Shown in pieces: positions 52,371 through 64,000 of a DNA stretch of 64,000 nucleotides. The position numbers and the translations under genes were made by a program. The stretch is from contig NOWV01000029.1 in assembly GCA_003344405.1 (NCBI GenBank), positions 248,001 through 312,000 of the forward strand. The letters are read 5' to 3'. Position 1 is the stretch's first letter. Each line of letters starts with the position of its first letter. Below the pieces are notes generated by a model that did no database searches, was not told where the DNA came from, and saw only the letters and a list, made by a program, of their open reading frames with translations. Source of the DNA: Trichoplax sp. H2. Taxonomy: Eukaryota > Placozoa > Uniplacotomia > Trichoplacea.

Positions 52371-55300
52371 TTAGCACTTTGGCAGACCATCACCCCCGAG
52401 AAGGCTTTCATTATCATCTAATATAACACGTGGTCCACTACCGACCTGAAAGATTTTAGTAAATGGAGAAAACAAACTCTTACAAAACTTTACAAGTTCA
52501 ATTACCAAATACTGTAACATCATGCTAATAATCTTATAAAGCCCAAATATAATGAATGCCACAATACCCGAGTATGGATAATTCCAGTTAGACTGCCAGG
52601 CATTGGATCTAGACAGATGGTATTTTCGATTTCCTTACATATTCCAAAAGTCAACATTCAAAAAACATATTCCCAGAAGTTACATCAATGTACGATAATA
52701 ACTGATACATGATCATTATCTAGCAAATTAGGTACAATACCTTTGGAAATTCTTTTACATCAGAGTAGTTCGATAATCCTTGAATATAGCTAAATAGATC
52801 AAGCAACAAGTCAATACATTGCAAAGAAACAGACTCAAATCTACTTCAACTTAGAGATTACAAAAGTAATGACCAGGATATGCTGTAAAGTACCTATCAT
52901 AATTTTCTGTGCATGGAAAATAATGACATACTGCAGATAGAATTTGCGGTACATCTTTTGCTAGAACATATAAAACAGCATTTGGCCCAGCATCAAACGT
53001 ATAACAAGCCTGCGATGGAAATACAAACCATACTTGAATAAAATGAAGCCTTCATCAATCATTTACAAAGCTTTATATGTACATTATTAAGTGTACCTTA
53101 TACTCTCCACAATATTGATTAAAATGCGTTATCAATTGAACAATCTTATGTGAAATATCGTTCATATAGGCTATGGGTGGATAGGTATCCAGACAAACAG
53201 CATGGAACTGATTACTATCCTACGAAATGAAATTGATACACTCTTATCTTATAAGTATAAAGCAATTAATCGATTTCGTAGATTTAAATTATTCCAATTT
53301 TTCTCTATACAAAATAAAAAAACCTTCATCGTAATCTCGGCAAACGCTTGATAATTTTTCTGTTGGATTGCGGTCTCCATTTCTGTCATGAGTTTAGGAA
53401 CCAAGCTCTCAGCGCGATACTAAAAAGAAACAGTCAATATGATGCAACTTCATCGATTTTATTATTATTCTACAAAATCACAAACCTTTAATAATTTACT
53501 TGTTTTCACACTAGTCTGCATTCCAGATGTACTGCTTACTCCTTTCTTTTTATCACTTACCTATATATTCATTTTAAAAAAATGCATAAATCTACATTAT
53601 TCATATTTACAAGGATTTTATTAATTAAGCGGCTATTGCAGAAATTTGAATATCACCGTAATTAGCTAGTGACTCACAACTAAAATGAGGACTTCCATTT
53701 CAGGCCAGTGCGTCTCAGGTGTAACCTAATTCATATTAAAAATATATAACTTCCATGACGTTTATCCCGGTTTATACTCCATCATTAACGTCGTCTAACC
53801 TGAACAGCAATACTATCTGATCCATCGCTTTTATTCCCCATTTCCCACTTTACAAATCCACCGTACATACTTCTACAAGCACTACCTGAACCTTGTCTAA
53901 TGGTAAATTGTATTTTAGTAATTCCTAGGAAAGGTTAACCGCAACTATAATAAATATATAAGTCAATCTTGCCTTGCAATCATGGATAAGTCATCTTTAA
54001 GGTCATGCAATCGGCCGAGGGTATAGACTAGATTTAGATTAGATAGAATAGTGAATTAACAAAGGTAACTAGTAGAATCTTCTTTGTATTCAAAGTATTC
54101 ACCTAAACAGGCATATCCAGCAGCAGAAGATGCTAATCCAGCAGCCGTAGGAAAATTATTAACCGAACAGATGTGATAATGGCAGCCTTCTATTTCACTA
54201 CCACACCTACTTCTAACTGTAGTCCATTTTGATCAGATCATTAATTACTAGTTAAGTTAATGGCACGAAATTATGAAAAGTAGCAATAAGTACCCAATAA
54301 TTTTAGTATCATACTTGTACCGTAACATCAAAATTCTACGAGATTTATATTACAGATAAAATACTGGCAGAGAATACGTATTCCGCGTCTAAGCTGAATT
54401 AATGTACACACATGAAGAGCAACTAACTACATTATACAATAGGTACTGCAACATTACAAGAAGTAAATATAGTAAGAATATATTAGTTTACTTTGGTGTT
54501 CATTATGTGATAAACTCACCCTCTCTCAAGCAATTTTGTAACCTTTTACCAGTCGCGTCTTGTTCCCTTTAATAGCACAGGATAAAGATACGTGTTAAAT
54601 TAGCAAAACATCCAATTTACATCACTCTACAGTTAATTGATTCTATAGCTACCTAATAAACAAGTGAACGGTACATACCAAGTGTACGTTTACAAAATGC
54701 TTAGTATAAGAGTTGGTAGTACTGTAATAAGACATTAATAATAGCTTCAGAAGTCATTCCTTGACATTATACATACTTTCCATTAATCCATAGTCGATCA
54801 CGTTGGAATGATTTACTTATTGCAATAGTGGTTTTTGCACACATCTATTATTAATTAATTAAAACAACTGCGGGTAAGTATAGGAAATTATTGCATTGTG
54901 CAGCAGTACAATTACTATAGAATTTTTCGTTTGTGTAAGTTTGATATATGCCAATCTTAGCAAATACTTGTCGCTACAGTACACTACTACCATTATATCA
55001 TTACATAATTTAACTGATGATAACAAATATGTTCGTATTAATGTTTAATGATGCCGAATAAACATCTTTGTAATATCTTAGGTTGACCTGATCAGTACTC
55101 AAAGTACCACTTAGGGAAGAATTGATAGGCAAAATTAAATTTTCATCTCGTTTTCCCCCTATAATAGACGTATGAAAGAGTAAATACTTCAAGGTTAGGA
55201 TTGATAGTAACTTATTACCACTATTAATATCATCCTATATAGTAGAAAAAGGTACTTCTAAACGATATAGTTTTGATGTTACGAATTGAATGTATAACCA

Positions 55301-55663
55301 CTATTGATATCATCTTATACAGTGAAAAAAAGATGCCTCTAATACTGGAGGATTGCTCATAACCTATCTATCTATCTATCTATTGCTACTGTATATCATT
55401 CCTCAGCTAGCTAGTACAATTTTATCTAGACGTAAACCATCTACACACTATGCAATCCAAATGCATACACAAGAAATTTAATCGATCCATTATAAAAAGT
55501 TGACTGTACAAAGTATAAACTTTATCCATGCATGAATCCATGGTAACGTGCATTGATCCATCTGCAATCCATCATGGATGCAGTTTTCAATTTTCAACTT
55601 ACAATATTTGACGACAGCAATATTCACTGGTGCAATACACGTTGCTTGCTTTCTATCTGCCAT
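52371..55663 (-). CDS. MVD: Mevalonate diphosphate decarboxylase
   Basis: Fifteen minus-strand exons: 55663-55603, 55158-55088, 54844-54777, 54566-54520, 54186-54103, 54027-53973, 53896-53800, 53725-53678, 53560-53486, 53419-53324, 53219-53097, 53009-52894, 52789-52741, 52633-52568, 52445-52371; 376 aa (human 400). GHMP-kinase fold signatures: [18 protein letters not shown] at the N-terminus, [16 protein letters not shown]-binding [17 protein letters not shown] (residues 90-106), [31 protein letters not shown] and YTFDAGPNA with catalytic Asp at about 281. The C-terminus IIHTRVGSGPRV matches the family. Reaction: ATP-dependent decarboxylation of mevalonate 5-diphosphate to isopentenyl diphosphate. 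The start of the exon at 54186 is ambiguous by one codon (54186 or 54189), and the loop there is shorter than in human. Intron 6 appears to use a GC donor (AG|GCAAGA). Confidence 0.95.
55200..55385. repeat. Short duplication and CTAT microsatellite in MVD intron 1
   Basis: Two related segments of about 70 bp, each with ACCACTATT-ATATCATC-TATA-AGT, are followed by about five CTAT units (about 55363-55384). Confidence 0.7.
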
Positions 55664-56850
55664 TTTTACTGTATTTACATCTAGCGTGCCCAATTTAAGA
55701 GCTTTGAATGTGTTGTTAAACTTGATCGGCCAAGGCGAATAGAGCTTTGGACTGGTAGGCCAGCTGGTTTGCTGCCGCAAGTTCTTGAAGTGAGGCACCT
55801 GGTGCTGTAGAAGGTTGGTCTCTCGGTAGAGAGAGATTATAGGCTATGTAGGTACTATTACAGTAGTTTTGAAGATAGGGTATAGTATGGGACAAGGGCA
55901 CGTTACAATTTTACACTGACAGCTGTACTAACAGCCGAGTAGACTAGCCGTGGCCTTTAATAGTGTCTACAGTATTGTCCAGTCTAGCCCGTAGTAAAAC
56001 AGATGTCACTTGTAGCCTATACTGACTAGCACTGACTAGGCACGCTACAGTGACATCTATTTTAATGCAATATACTGGCTTCTGGTAAGATCGCTAGCAA
56101 ATAGAATGTCATTGGAGCGTGCCTTTAGTACTGCCGAGAATCCATCGCTACAGGTGACACTATTTTGGCTTCTGCACGCGACGCCTATGGGGCCGCTGGG
56201 CAAGCTGCATCCTGTTGCTGCTTGTGCTGTAGCCTTAGACTACTGCAGCTGCTTTCTAGAATTAAATAAGTCATAGTCTCCTTTCACATAATTTCTATTT
56301 CCTACGATTCATAGAATGATGCTCGTTATATTCCTTTCGAGTAGTCGATAGTTTAAAACAGAGTAGAGTCGAACTCTGTCGGCAATGGTTTGGCCATGAG
56401 CTCTAGATGGTATACTGTACCGTACCGGTCCGGTCCGTTCCGTTCCGTACTTACATGAGCATCGTTCGACTCCAGTCTAGGTGCAGGATCTCCAGTCAAC
56501 TGCCTAAAACAGGCCAGAAAAGCCATACTGTACTCTAGTTTAAAACAGAATAGAGTCGAACTCTGTAAGCAATGGTTTGGCCATGAGCTCTAGATGGTAT
56601 ACTGTACCGTACCGAGTCCGGCCCGTTCCGTTCCGTACTTACATGAGCATCGTTCGACTCCAGTCTAGGTGCAGAATCTCCAGTAAACTGCCTAAAATAG
56701 GCCAAAAAAGCCATACTGTACTCTAAAAGTCGATCTCAACAACCAGTATCCTAGCTCTTCTCTCCTTTCGTGTCCATAGTGATAGCCTGATTTTAGCGAC
56801 CTCCATCGCTTGCACGCTCAGCTGGAAAAGCTTGCATTTATCTCACTAAA
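55664..56850. promoter_or_regulatory. Divergent MVD/NBN promoter region
   Basis: 1.19 kb between the two start codons. The half next to NBN is a 187-bp tandem duplication. TACAGTA-like words occur on both sides. No TATA box can be assigned with confidence. Confidence 0.5.
56351..56725. repeat. 187-bp tandem duplication before NBN
   Basis: Units 56351-56537 and 56538-56725 are almost identical. Each starts GTTTAAAACAGA, contains the stem ACAGAGT-AGAGTCGA-ACTCTGT (intact in unit 1), TTTGGCCATGAGCTCTAGAT, a CCGTTCCGTTCCGTAC run and ATACTGTACCGTACC, and ends CCATACTGTACTCT. The near identity marks a recent event. Confidence 0.95.
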
Positions 56851-59800
56851 ATGTGGATACTGCAAAATATCCAGAATAATTCAGGTAGAAAAAACAAATG
56901 CTCTACTTCTAGGTATTATTATAATAGCAATGGAGTACTTTGACATAAGTATAGAACAACTACAGACTAGAAGAGTGGTATGCTATCTCATGTACTCATG
57001 TTGTTTCTTTTACCTTTGCTAGCTGACAAGCTGTACATGCTTACAGGCAATGAATATACCGTTGGGCGCAAACGTAAATACGCAATATTAAACCTCTTAA
57101 TCAACTATCCAACCCTCTAATAGATCATCCTTCAAGCTATTTTATTCATTTTCTTCTAGATACTTCATTGTTAATACTTAATGAACCTTCTATTAGCCGA
57201 ATTCATGCCAAATTCAAGATCGAACATGACTTATCCGATATAGTAAGTACTTTTTTGCATCCTCTTTTTAATATTGATCACTCTCCATCATTAGAAAGCA
57301 GAATTACGTACTGTAGAAGCAGCATCAATTTCATCCTCTACTCGGTCATTTCAATACTTTTCCAGTCTACTTTTAATATTCATCATCATCGCTCTACACC
57401 ATTCGAAAATAGAATATTGTACTGTAGAAGCAATATCAGTTTCATCGTCACTTTGCACTATGAGAAAGCGGAATACTCTAGTGTAGATGCAGCCTCAGTT
57501 TCATCTTTTACTCAGTCATTTCAATACTTTCCCAGTCTACTTTTAATGTTCATCATCGTCGCTCTACACCATTAGAAAAATAGAATATTGTACTGTAGAA
57601 GCAATATCAGTTTCATCGTCACTCTGCACTATAAGAAAGCGGAATACTCAACTGTAGATGCAGCATCAGCTTCATCTTCTACTCCGTCATTTCAATACTT
57701 TCCCAGTCTACTTTTAATGTTCATCATCGTCGCTCTACACCATTACAAAATAGAATATTGTACTGTAGAAGCAATATCAGTTTCATCGTCACTCTGTACT
57801 ATGAGAAAGCGGAATACTCAACTGTAGATGCAGCATCAGTTTCATCTTCTACTCAGTCATTTCAATACTTTTTTAATCTACTTTTAATGTTCATCTTCAT
57901 CGCTCTACATCACATAAAGTAGACCACTACGTACGTATACTGCAGAAGCATGCCAACTCCAGCTTAATCTTCGACCGGTCAATGCAATACCTTTTCAATC
58001 CACGTTCAACATTCATCATTATTCTGCACCCGTTACTGTAGAAAGCAGAATACAGTTGAGGGAAGATCAACTTAATTTTTTATTCAGTCGATTGAATACT
58101 TTTTCAATCCAAATTCAATGTTCATTTTCATCATTCTGGATTATTATAAAGCCAATTATTGTACTGTAGAAGGAATATCAGCTTTACTGTGACTATAATC
58201 TACTATCAATCTTTTTTCGATCTACTTTTAATGTTCATCTTCTGCATCATTATAAGGCAGACTAGGTTACTGTAGAAGCAACATCAACTTAATTTTCTAC
58301 AATTGCATCATGCTTTACTTTTCAACTTTGGACATACGTACTCGTTCAAGTCGAGCGACTGAATGCTTGGCTTTTCATGGCATCATGTCTTACTTGCTTT
58401 CCTTTAATAATGTCCAAATCAATTCTAAATGTAAGCGTATACCGTATTTAAAAATAGACTAATCCTTCGCGATATCCTAAAGTTACCATGACGGATTCTT
58501 CAAAATATGGAATTTATTTGAATGATAGTAAAGATAAAATAACCTCTCCCATTCAATTACAAGATGGTGATACAATTCGTTTTGGTTTTCAACAACAGCA
58601 ATGGAGGTAAGAAAAAAGTACATTCTACGAGTCTGTTACTTAAAAGTGATTTCAACGTTAAACTAGACCTATCAGCCTTAGCATTACTACACTAGCTTGT
58701 ATTCCGATAGTTACCGCCAATGATCATCAGATATCCTGCAACCAAATTGACGATACTCGTTCCTTTATAAAAATAGTACTATCCGAATATTAAGAGATAA
58801 CTTTTCAATGATGCTTGCATGATAATTTAGGATCTCTTATGAACCGTTTGTCGTGGCTACGTCTCGCCTAAATGATGCTGCAGAGAAAGACTCAATGATA
58901 TCTTCTATCAAAAAACTGGGTACGACAAATTCAACTGTCAAAATTGACCTTAGATACTATTGCATTGTTATCATCAATTTGATGCTATTACCTTGCTTGC
59001 TATAGAAATTTGTAACGAAATTTTTCATGTACGCATAATTACCACGTACGGAGCTTTAAGACAATCTTAATCCATATTTAGGCGGCCATTATGTAAATAA
59101 CTGGATTGAAGAATGTACACATTTAGTTGTTAACGAAATCCGAGTCACCGTGAAGGTAACGCGATACTGTAATACCTAAGAAATCTTCAGCCATTTATAG
59201 CCATCTGTACTGTAGTAATAGTATTAGCGTATCATCTGTTGCATTTAAGCAATATTTATACCTAAATAGAAAAAATTAATTAATTGTAAGACCTAGAGTA
59301 TCTCAATTAAGGTACAATAATACAGTACATTGATATTGTACACTTGTAGTATTTAATTAAAGCACTATGTATCATAACTTTGTATCATGTACAGTGAAAT
59401 TAATTGTGCTGAAAGAATTACAATCAACACCTTACTTAGTAAGCTTACCAAATGTGTTCCCTTATCAATGTAAATTATAGATTCAGGACTTCATAATCTA
59501 CCTCAAGTAAACCTTGATAATCCTTTTGATAGCGTGTGTACATTAGTAATTTTTTCTTCCTTTTTATAATTAAGGTTTTATCTGCTCTAACCTCATGCAA
59601 GCCGATCGTAACACCAAAGTATATTATAGATTTAGTAAACAGCATCGAATCAAGGAAGGAATGGATCGATCCTGAAATGTAAGGCTTCTTCATCTGCACT
59701 AGTACAACCGCAAAATAATCTACAAACTTAGAAAACTTACATGTAACTATACTTACAAACTGTACATTGTACAATCAGGAGAGCTATATACAATTTAAGT

Positions 59801-62190
59801 AAAGTCTTCCTATTTTGTTCAGTTATTTGCCAACATTATCCGAAATTGAAGGAGATGTAACTTCAAGAGACCAATTTAAAGTCAATACTAAGAGACAAAA
59901 TATATTTAGTAGTAAAACCTTCGTTTTTCTAATAAACAAACAGGTAAAAAGTATAAATTAATAATGAAGCACATATTAACAAACGAATGAGCTAAAATTA
60001 ATGTATATACACTTTCTCTTACGTAGTATCAACGATTAAAACAAGCCGTAACTTCCTGTGGAGCCAGCACACGACTTGTGGAATCCAGAGATTCTATCGA
60101 TCAAACCCTACTGTTATCTACCGATAGCCTCGTCATTACTCCCAATCTTCACGCTATGAAAGCGTTAACTCCTGCTCAAAAAGATCTTATCGAAACTGTT
60201 GAAGGTCTTCTACTAACGTAAGTCCTACGAACTGTCAAGTTATAGGAAAGCTTACTAATTTCTTTTTTTTTAAATTATAAATTGTATAATGTTAAGATTT
60301 TACTCTTTCACTCTATCTCAGTAATGGATTCCGACTAATATCCGATTCAGAGATTGGATTAGCAGTTATTCATACCGATGCACAAAAGTATTGTAACCCG
60401 TCAGATCCTTCCATAGTTTCTGCTCCTCAACCTAAACATCCAATTGATCCAGCTACCTCATCACGACGTACAACGGTATTAAAACTTACCTCCTAGCAAC
60501 TTTAAATGTTGACACATGTAGCATAAAATTATCTTTTCTCTATCAGACATCAGACATAGAATCTTCTCAACAAGACACAAAGCAAAAAAGGTAAAAATAT
60601 TTCATTTGTGTTGTTGTCAATTTTTAATGAACAGTTAAAGGCATCATACGCTTGGCGAAATGATGAAAATATTTAAATGACTACTTTCCTTATACACAAT
60701 TACGTGTAAAGAAACCAGAGTATTATTATACGCCTATTAATCTTGGTGGGTGCTTCTTGTCTGAATACGTACTCGCTGTAAAGGCAGGCGTAAATTTTAT
60801 AACTGTCATCCATGGCTGGCTACTAGAGCTATGATAGTCGGCAAAAAGATAGTTAAACATGAGAATTTTCTATCAGTGATATCATTGATAGCCACTTATA
60901 AACTATTTGGAAAGTAGAATGCTTACTTAAGCAAGACTTTAGTAATCTGACGCCAAATGAAATGAGCTGTCAACTCGGATGCAACCCACTCACTATAACT
61001 TTTTATAGTAATGCGCTCCTATTTGGTGTTTTTGTATCACTAATAATAATAATTTAGACCACTTCAAATTACCGATTCCGAACAATTGGAACCACAAAAA
61101 AAGGCTATAAAATTGGAGTATGATACACACAACACTGAGTCAAATGTTGTGAACAAGGAAGACGAATCAATGGCTTCAAAAGCTGACGAAGAATCCAGGG
61201 AACTGACGAAAAAGGAAGAGAATTTGACAGGACTGAATGATAATGATAAGAATTCTCAGCAGGAAAACATACGTAATGGATGTAAGCAATGTGATCCTCC
61301 AACATCACCTCCAGCTACGGAAATAGTTGTCAAACCGGGATATTTAAGCACAAAGTTATACGCCGATGTAAGTTTGGAACATTAGTTCTTGTCACTTGAT
61401 CGCATATCCTCTATGCAAAGTTCAATTGATGATACGTACTCTATATATCTTATCTGTATATAGCAACAAATGAATACTGAAGATTGCGAAAGAGAATTTA
61501 ATAGGGCGAAAGAAAAAGTAATCCATTTAACCGTTGTGCGGACAGAATCAAAACATCACGTAGATGCTTTGAATGACATTAAAAATTTCAAAAAATTTAG
61601 AAAGGTATAGATGTATTTATTTTATCTTAAGCGTTTTAGCTTTACCACTATGTACATGCGTCTGTATGCTTGTAAGTAAATTTGTAGCTATGGTTAACAT
61701 ACGAACAACATCTGCTCTATAGTCCTATTATCCTGGAAGAGATCGTGTAGGTTTACCTACCATTATTGGAGGAAATGATCTCCTTCGGTATACAGCAGGT
61801 AGCGACTCAAGTTTAGGAGATTGGATACAAGAAGCACGAAGGGTTAGTTCATATCATCCTCAACTTTTAAACTCTACGATTAAGGTTTTCATAACTATTA
61901 TGGGTAAATATGAAAAATGCTTCTATTCCAAAGGCACATGATGAGAAAGCCCAAGAAGATCAACTTGCAGATGATTTATTCAGGTTAGTGTAACCGTAAG
62001 TTTATCGATAATATAATTTAGCAATTATAAGTAAATTTACTTATTATAGTCTTTAAACACATCAATGTGGACAATTTGACATATTATTAATATTTTTAGC
62101 TGTAAAGCGTAATTTATTCTTTTCTACTGAAATCTGAATAAGTATCAACTGATTTTGTTTAGACTTGATCCTTCAAAGAAAAGGCTGTAG
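56851..62190 (+). CDS. NBN: Nibrin (MRN complex subunit)
   Basis: Sixteen exons: 56851-56884, 57023-57073, 57160-57242, 58458-58606, 58831-58919, 59082-59155, 59575-59678, 59823-59943, 60027-60217, 60322-60475, 60547-60590, 61058-61367, 61464-61604, 61723-61842, 61934-61983, 62163-62190; 580 aa (human 754). FHA domain at about 1-105: MLTGNEYTVGRKH with R27, and EPSISRIHAKF with S41 and H44, equivalent to the phosphopeptide-binding R28, S42 and H45 of human NBN; then SSKYGIYLN and GDTIRFGF. Tandem BRCT: NNWIEECTHLVV, CKPIVTPKYI, KTFVFLINK and related segments up to LAVIHTD. After a charged linker come the MRE11-binding NFKKFRK (about 509-515), LPTIIGGNDL, and the C-terminal EDQLADDLFRLDP, the ATM-recruiting motif. 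Role: targets MRE11-RAD50 to double-strand breaks and activates ATM. Confidence 0.96.
57250..58320. repeat. Tandem array in NBN intron 3, about 170 bp unit
   Basis: The segment ACTGTAGAAGCAATATCAG recurs at 57421, 57592 and 57762, a period of about 170 bp. Each unit also has TTTCATCGTCACT, GAGAAAGCGGAATACT, TCATTTCAATACTTT and CAGTCTACTTTTAATGTTCATC. More diverged copies flank the three central ones out to about 58320. Several open frames here are by-products of the repeat. Confidence 0.9.
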
Positions 62191-63660
62191 CTCGATTATA
62201 AATTAGGTTGCTGTCGACATTACTGTTGATCGTAATGTATATAAAAAAGGCTGTTCCAAATCATAACAAACATTATTTAAAATGATTCCTGATATTTCGA
62301 TTCTGTAGCATTACCAAAACATGGGCATCTTACTGATAAGTATGTACATAAGTATGAGCTAATAATGAATTACATGTACTATTAGTTATTTTCAATGTAA
62401 AGTAGGACTTTCCGAACTGTACCTTAAAAAGTTTACAGTGACTTGTAACAAATATTTTTTGATAGCAACCAGATTGAAGAGAAGCGTGTCATCATATCAA
62501 GCTATAAAAGTAGTCATTATAAATCGAAAAATTGAACCTGCTTCTTATTTCCTCATATTTAAAATTGCAACGTACTCTGTTATTAAAAGCCAATTCTTAA
62601 TTAAAACATCATTTGAATGTTGATCGTGGTTTTAATTCTTTAACTAATTTATTGTAACAAGCGATCGAATGCAACAAACATTAAGATTACTATCAATTAA
62701 TCTTAATTCATAAGTGTAGATATCCAGTCACTTTTATTATACCTCTTTGCTAAGAAAGAATTATAAATGTTTTACTATAACTAAGTTGCAATCTTCGATC
62801 AAAAGGCAGCAGTTAATGATGAGTAGTGTAAAAGGTTTGAGCAAGTTATGTATTATGTCTAAAATGTATAACTGAGTTGCTGAAAGAATTAAATGACTGC
62901 GACTAAGAAAGATAATTTAATTGCATCAGATTCAAGCAAATATGATAATTTTAATAATCGTCGATAACTTGACTGATTGCTGATGCTCAAGTTTCGATGA
63001 TTAAATTAATTATCGGATTTGTAGCTACAAGCTACTTACAAAAATTCGGTTATAGACATAATGATGACTTGCATATGATAAACTAAAACCAATCTGAAAC
63101 TGCTTGTCTTTTTAAAAGGAAGGATCGATGATGCCTAGTAACATAAATCGATTAATTGTATACAACAGATATAGAAGGCATAGGCCTAAATATTCAGCTC
63201 GTTCCCTATATGTTTAATTTTGTTTGCATATTTCTCATACTATATAGAAGAATAGAAACTGAAAATTTTTGATATCGCCCTTAATGCAATATTTTTACAC
63301 TATCAACCTGATGGTTGATTATAGTACGTATAATAATTATAGAAATAGGCTGTTGGTTGATTACAGTTCATATAGAAATAGGTGGTAAAGTGAATAAGTG
63401 CAGTATTGAATAGAGATGGAATTTTACATAGAAAAGAAGCTGAAAGTCTTAATATTGCCTTTATTCGGCATTTTACACTATCCATTTACTAGTTGATTAC
63501 ATTATATAGAGAAATAAGTGATAAAGTGAATAAGTACAGCGTTGAATGTAAACGTAATTATTGATGTAAATATAGTGAAGTCTGTACATTAATTAATTAT
63601 GTTTCGTTGAAACCATAGCATGATAACATTACTATAATTATCATTCATAAGAAACCTATC
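62191..63660. other. NBN 3' flank, no gene seen
   Basis: AT-rich spacer between convergent genes, with a two-copy repeat at about 63249-63550. No exon was recognised. Confidence 0.5.
63249..63550. repeat. Two-copy diverged tandem repeat
   Basis: Shared anchors in both halves: GATAT(or AATATT)GCC, TTTTACACTATC, TGGTTGATTA, ATATAGA-AAATA-GTG-TAAAGTGAATAAGT and GTATTGAAT. Period about 170 bp. Confidence 0.65.
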
Positions 63661-63902
63661 TTAAAATGCTTTGGATAAGAAAACGCCAATTTGTTCTCTA
63701 GCATCTAAATAGAAAAGGTTAGCAGTGTTATCAATAATTAGCTTACAAGTAATCAGGAAGGCATGCCTCGGAGAGAAGCGATTTATGCATACCTTTTAAA
63801 TAGTGAATACAATCATTTTCATTCCATAATTCCTGCATAGTATTGATGGTATCAATATCCTCATAATTTATATCATGTAGTGCTCGCTTCTTCGTGAGGT
63901 AC
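63661..63902 (-). CDS. 3' end of an unrecognised gene (partial)
   Basis: Two minus-strand exons with matching phases: 63902-63793 and 63704-63661, ending in TAA. They encode about 51 residues: YLTKKRALHDINYEDIDTIN, then a segment with MQELWNEND, then HYLKDAREQIGVFLSKAF. The acceptors (TTAAATAG and CTATTTAG) and donor (AAAAG|GTATGC) are reasonable. The first exon starts in phase 2, so at least one more exon lies upstream, probably beyond the window. The mixed acidic-hydrophobic pattern suggests a helical C-terminus. I do not recognise the family. Confidence 0.55.
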
Positions 63903-64000
63903 CTATTTAATATATTTATGAAATTATCATTTCTTTCTAATAAGAACTACAGTTAATAATAACATAGACAAGATGGCAATGATTCAATCGACTCTCTAAC

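Noticed and set aside
56351-56725. tRNA or snRNA gene in the 187-bp duplication
   Set aside because: It has a short stem but no cloverleaf, no A/B box pair and no Sm-type features.
57168-57827. Repeat-encoded reading frames in NBN intron 3
   Set aside because: They translate the tandem array. Only 57160-57242 is exonic, as shown by FHA homology and phase.

Overview
This is an AT-rich, intron-dense animal nuclear sequence. Intron-split genes for a TP53INP/DOR autophagy factor, an FHOD formin, nibrin, BLOC-1 subunit 4, CHMP4 and ARV1 place it in Metazoa. A BtpA-family gene beside NAD-dependent threonine dehydrogenase, together with the old-looking gene structures and simple spacers, suggests an early-branching animal. 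A placozoan (Trichoplax/Hoilungia type) is my best guess, but this is inference because I could run no search.

Layout, left to right. BtpA-family TIM-barrel gene (+, 152-3841) faces a TP53INP-like gene (-, 6516-5038). A 4.9 kb spacer rich in ACTGTACAGT-type palindromes and hairpins leads to a single-exon gene derived from a Crypton tyrosine recombinase (+, 11394-13268). After a 6.4 kb spacer with tandem repeats come CHMP4 (+, 19649-21164) and a 25-exon FHOD formin (+, 23511-35262). A degenerate satellite array (37260-38480) runs into the 3' end of ARV1 (-, 39223-38459), which is divergent from BLOC1S4 (+, 39830-42714). A spacer of degenerate repeats follows (43330-46520). Then mitochondrial threonine dehydrogenase TDH (+, 47507-50744) converges on mevalonate diphosphate decarboxylase MVD (-, 55663-52371). 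MVD is divergent from nibrin NBN (+, 56851-62190). The 3' end of an unrecognised gene enters from the right edge (-, 63902-63661).

I assigned exons by joining GT-AG boundaries whose phases agree and whose products match the family. All eight complete spliced models close in frame: BtpA 277 aa, TP53INP 198, CHMP4 222, FHOD 1504, BLOC1S4 177, TDH 368, MVD 376, NBN 580. The genes do not form one pathway. They cover ESCRT-III/autophagy/organelle biogenesis (CHMP4, TP53INP, BLOC1S4), actin (FHOD), sterol and isoprenoid metabolism (ARV1, MVD), threonine catabolism (TDH) and DNA-break repair (NBN).

The least explained signals are a 19-bp dyad element, TACTGTACA-N-TGTACAGTA, recurring in spacers; many mutually unrelated private tandem arrays with units of roughly 85-230 bp; and the domesticated Crypton protein with a duplicated C-terminal motif.
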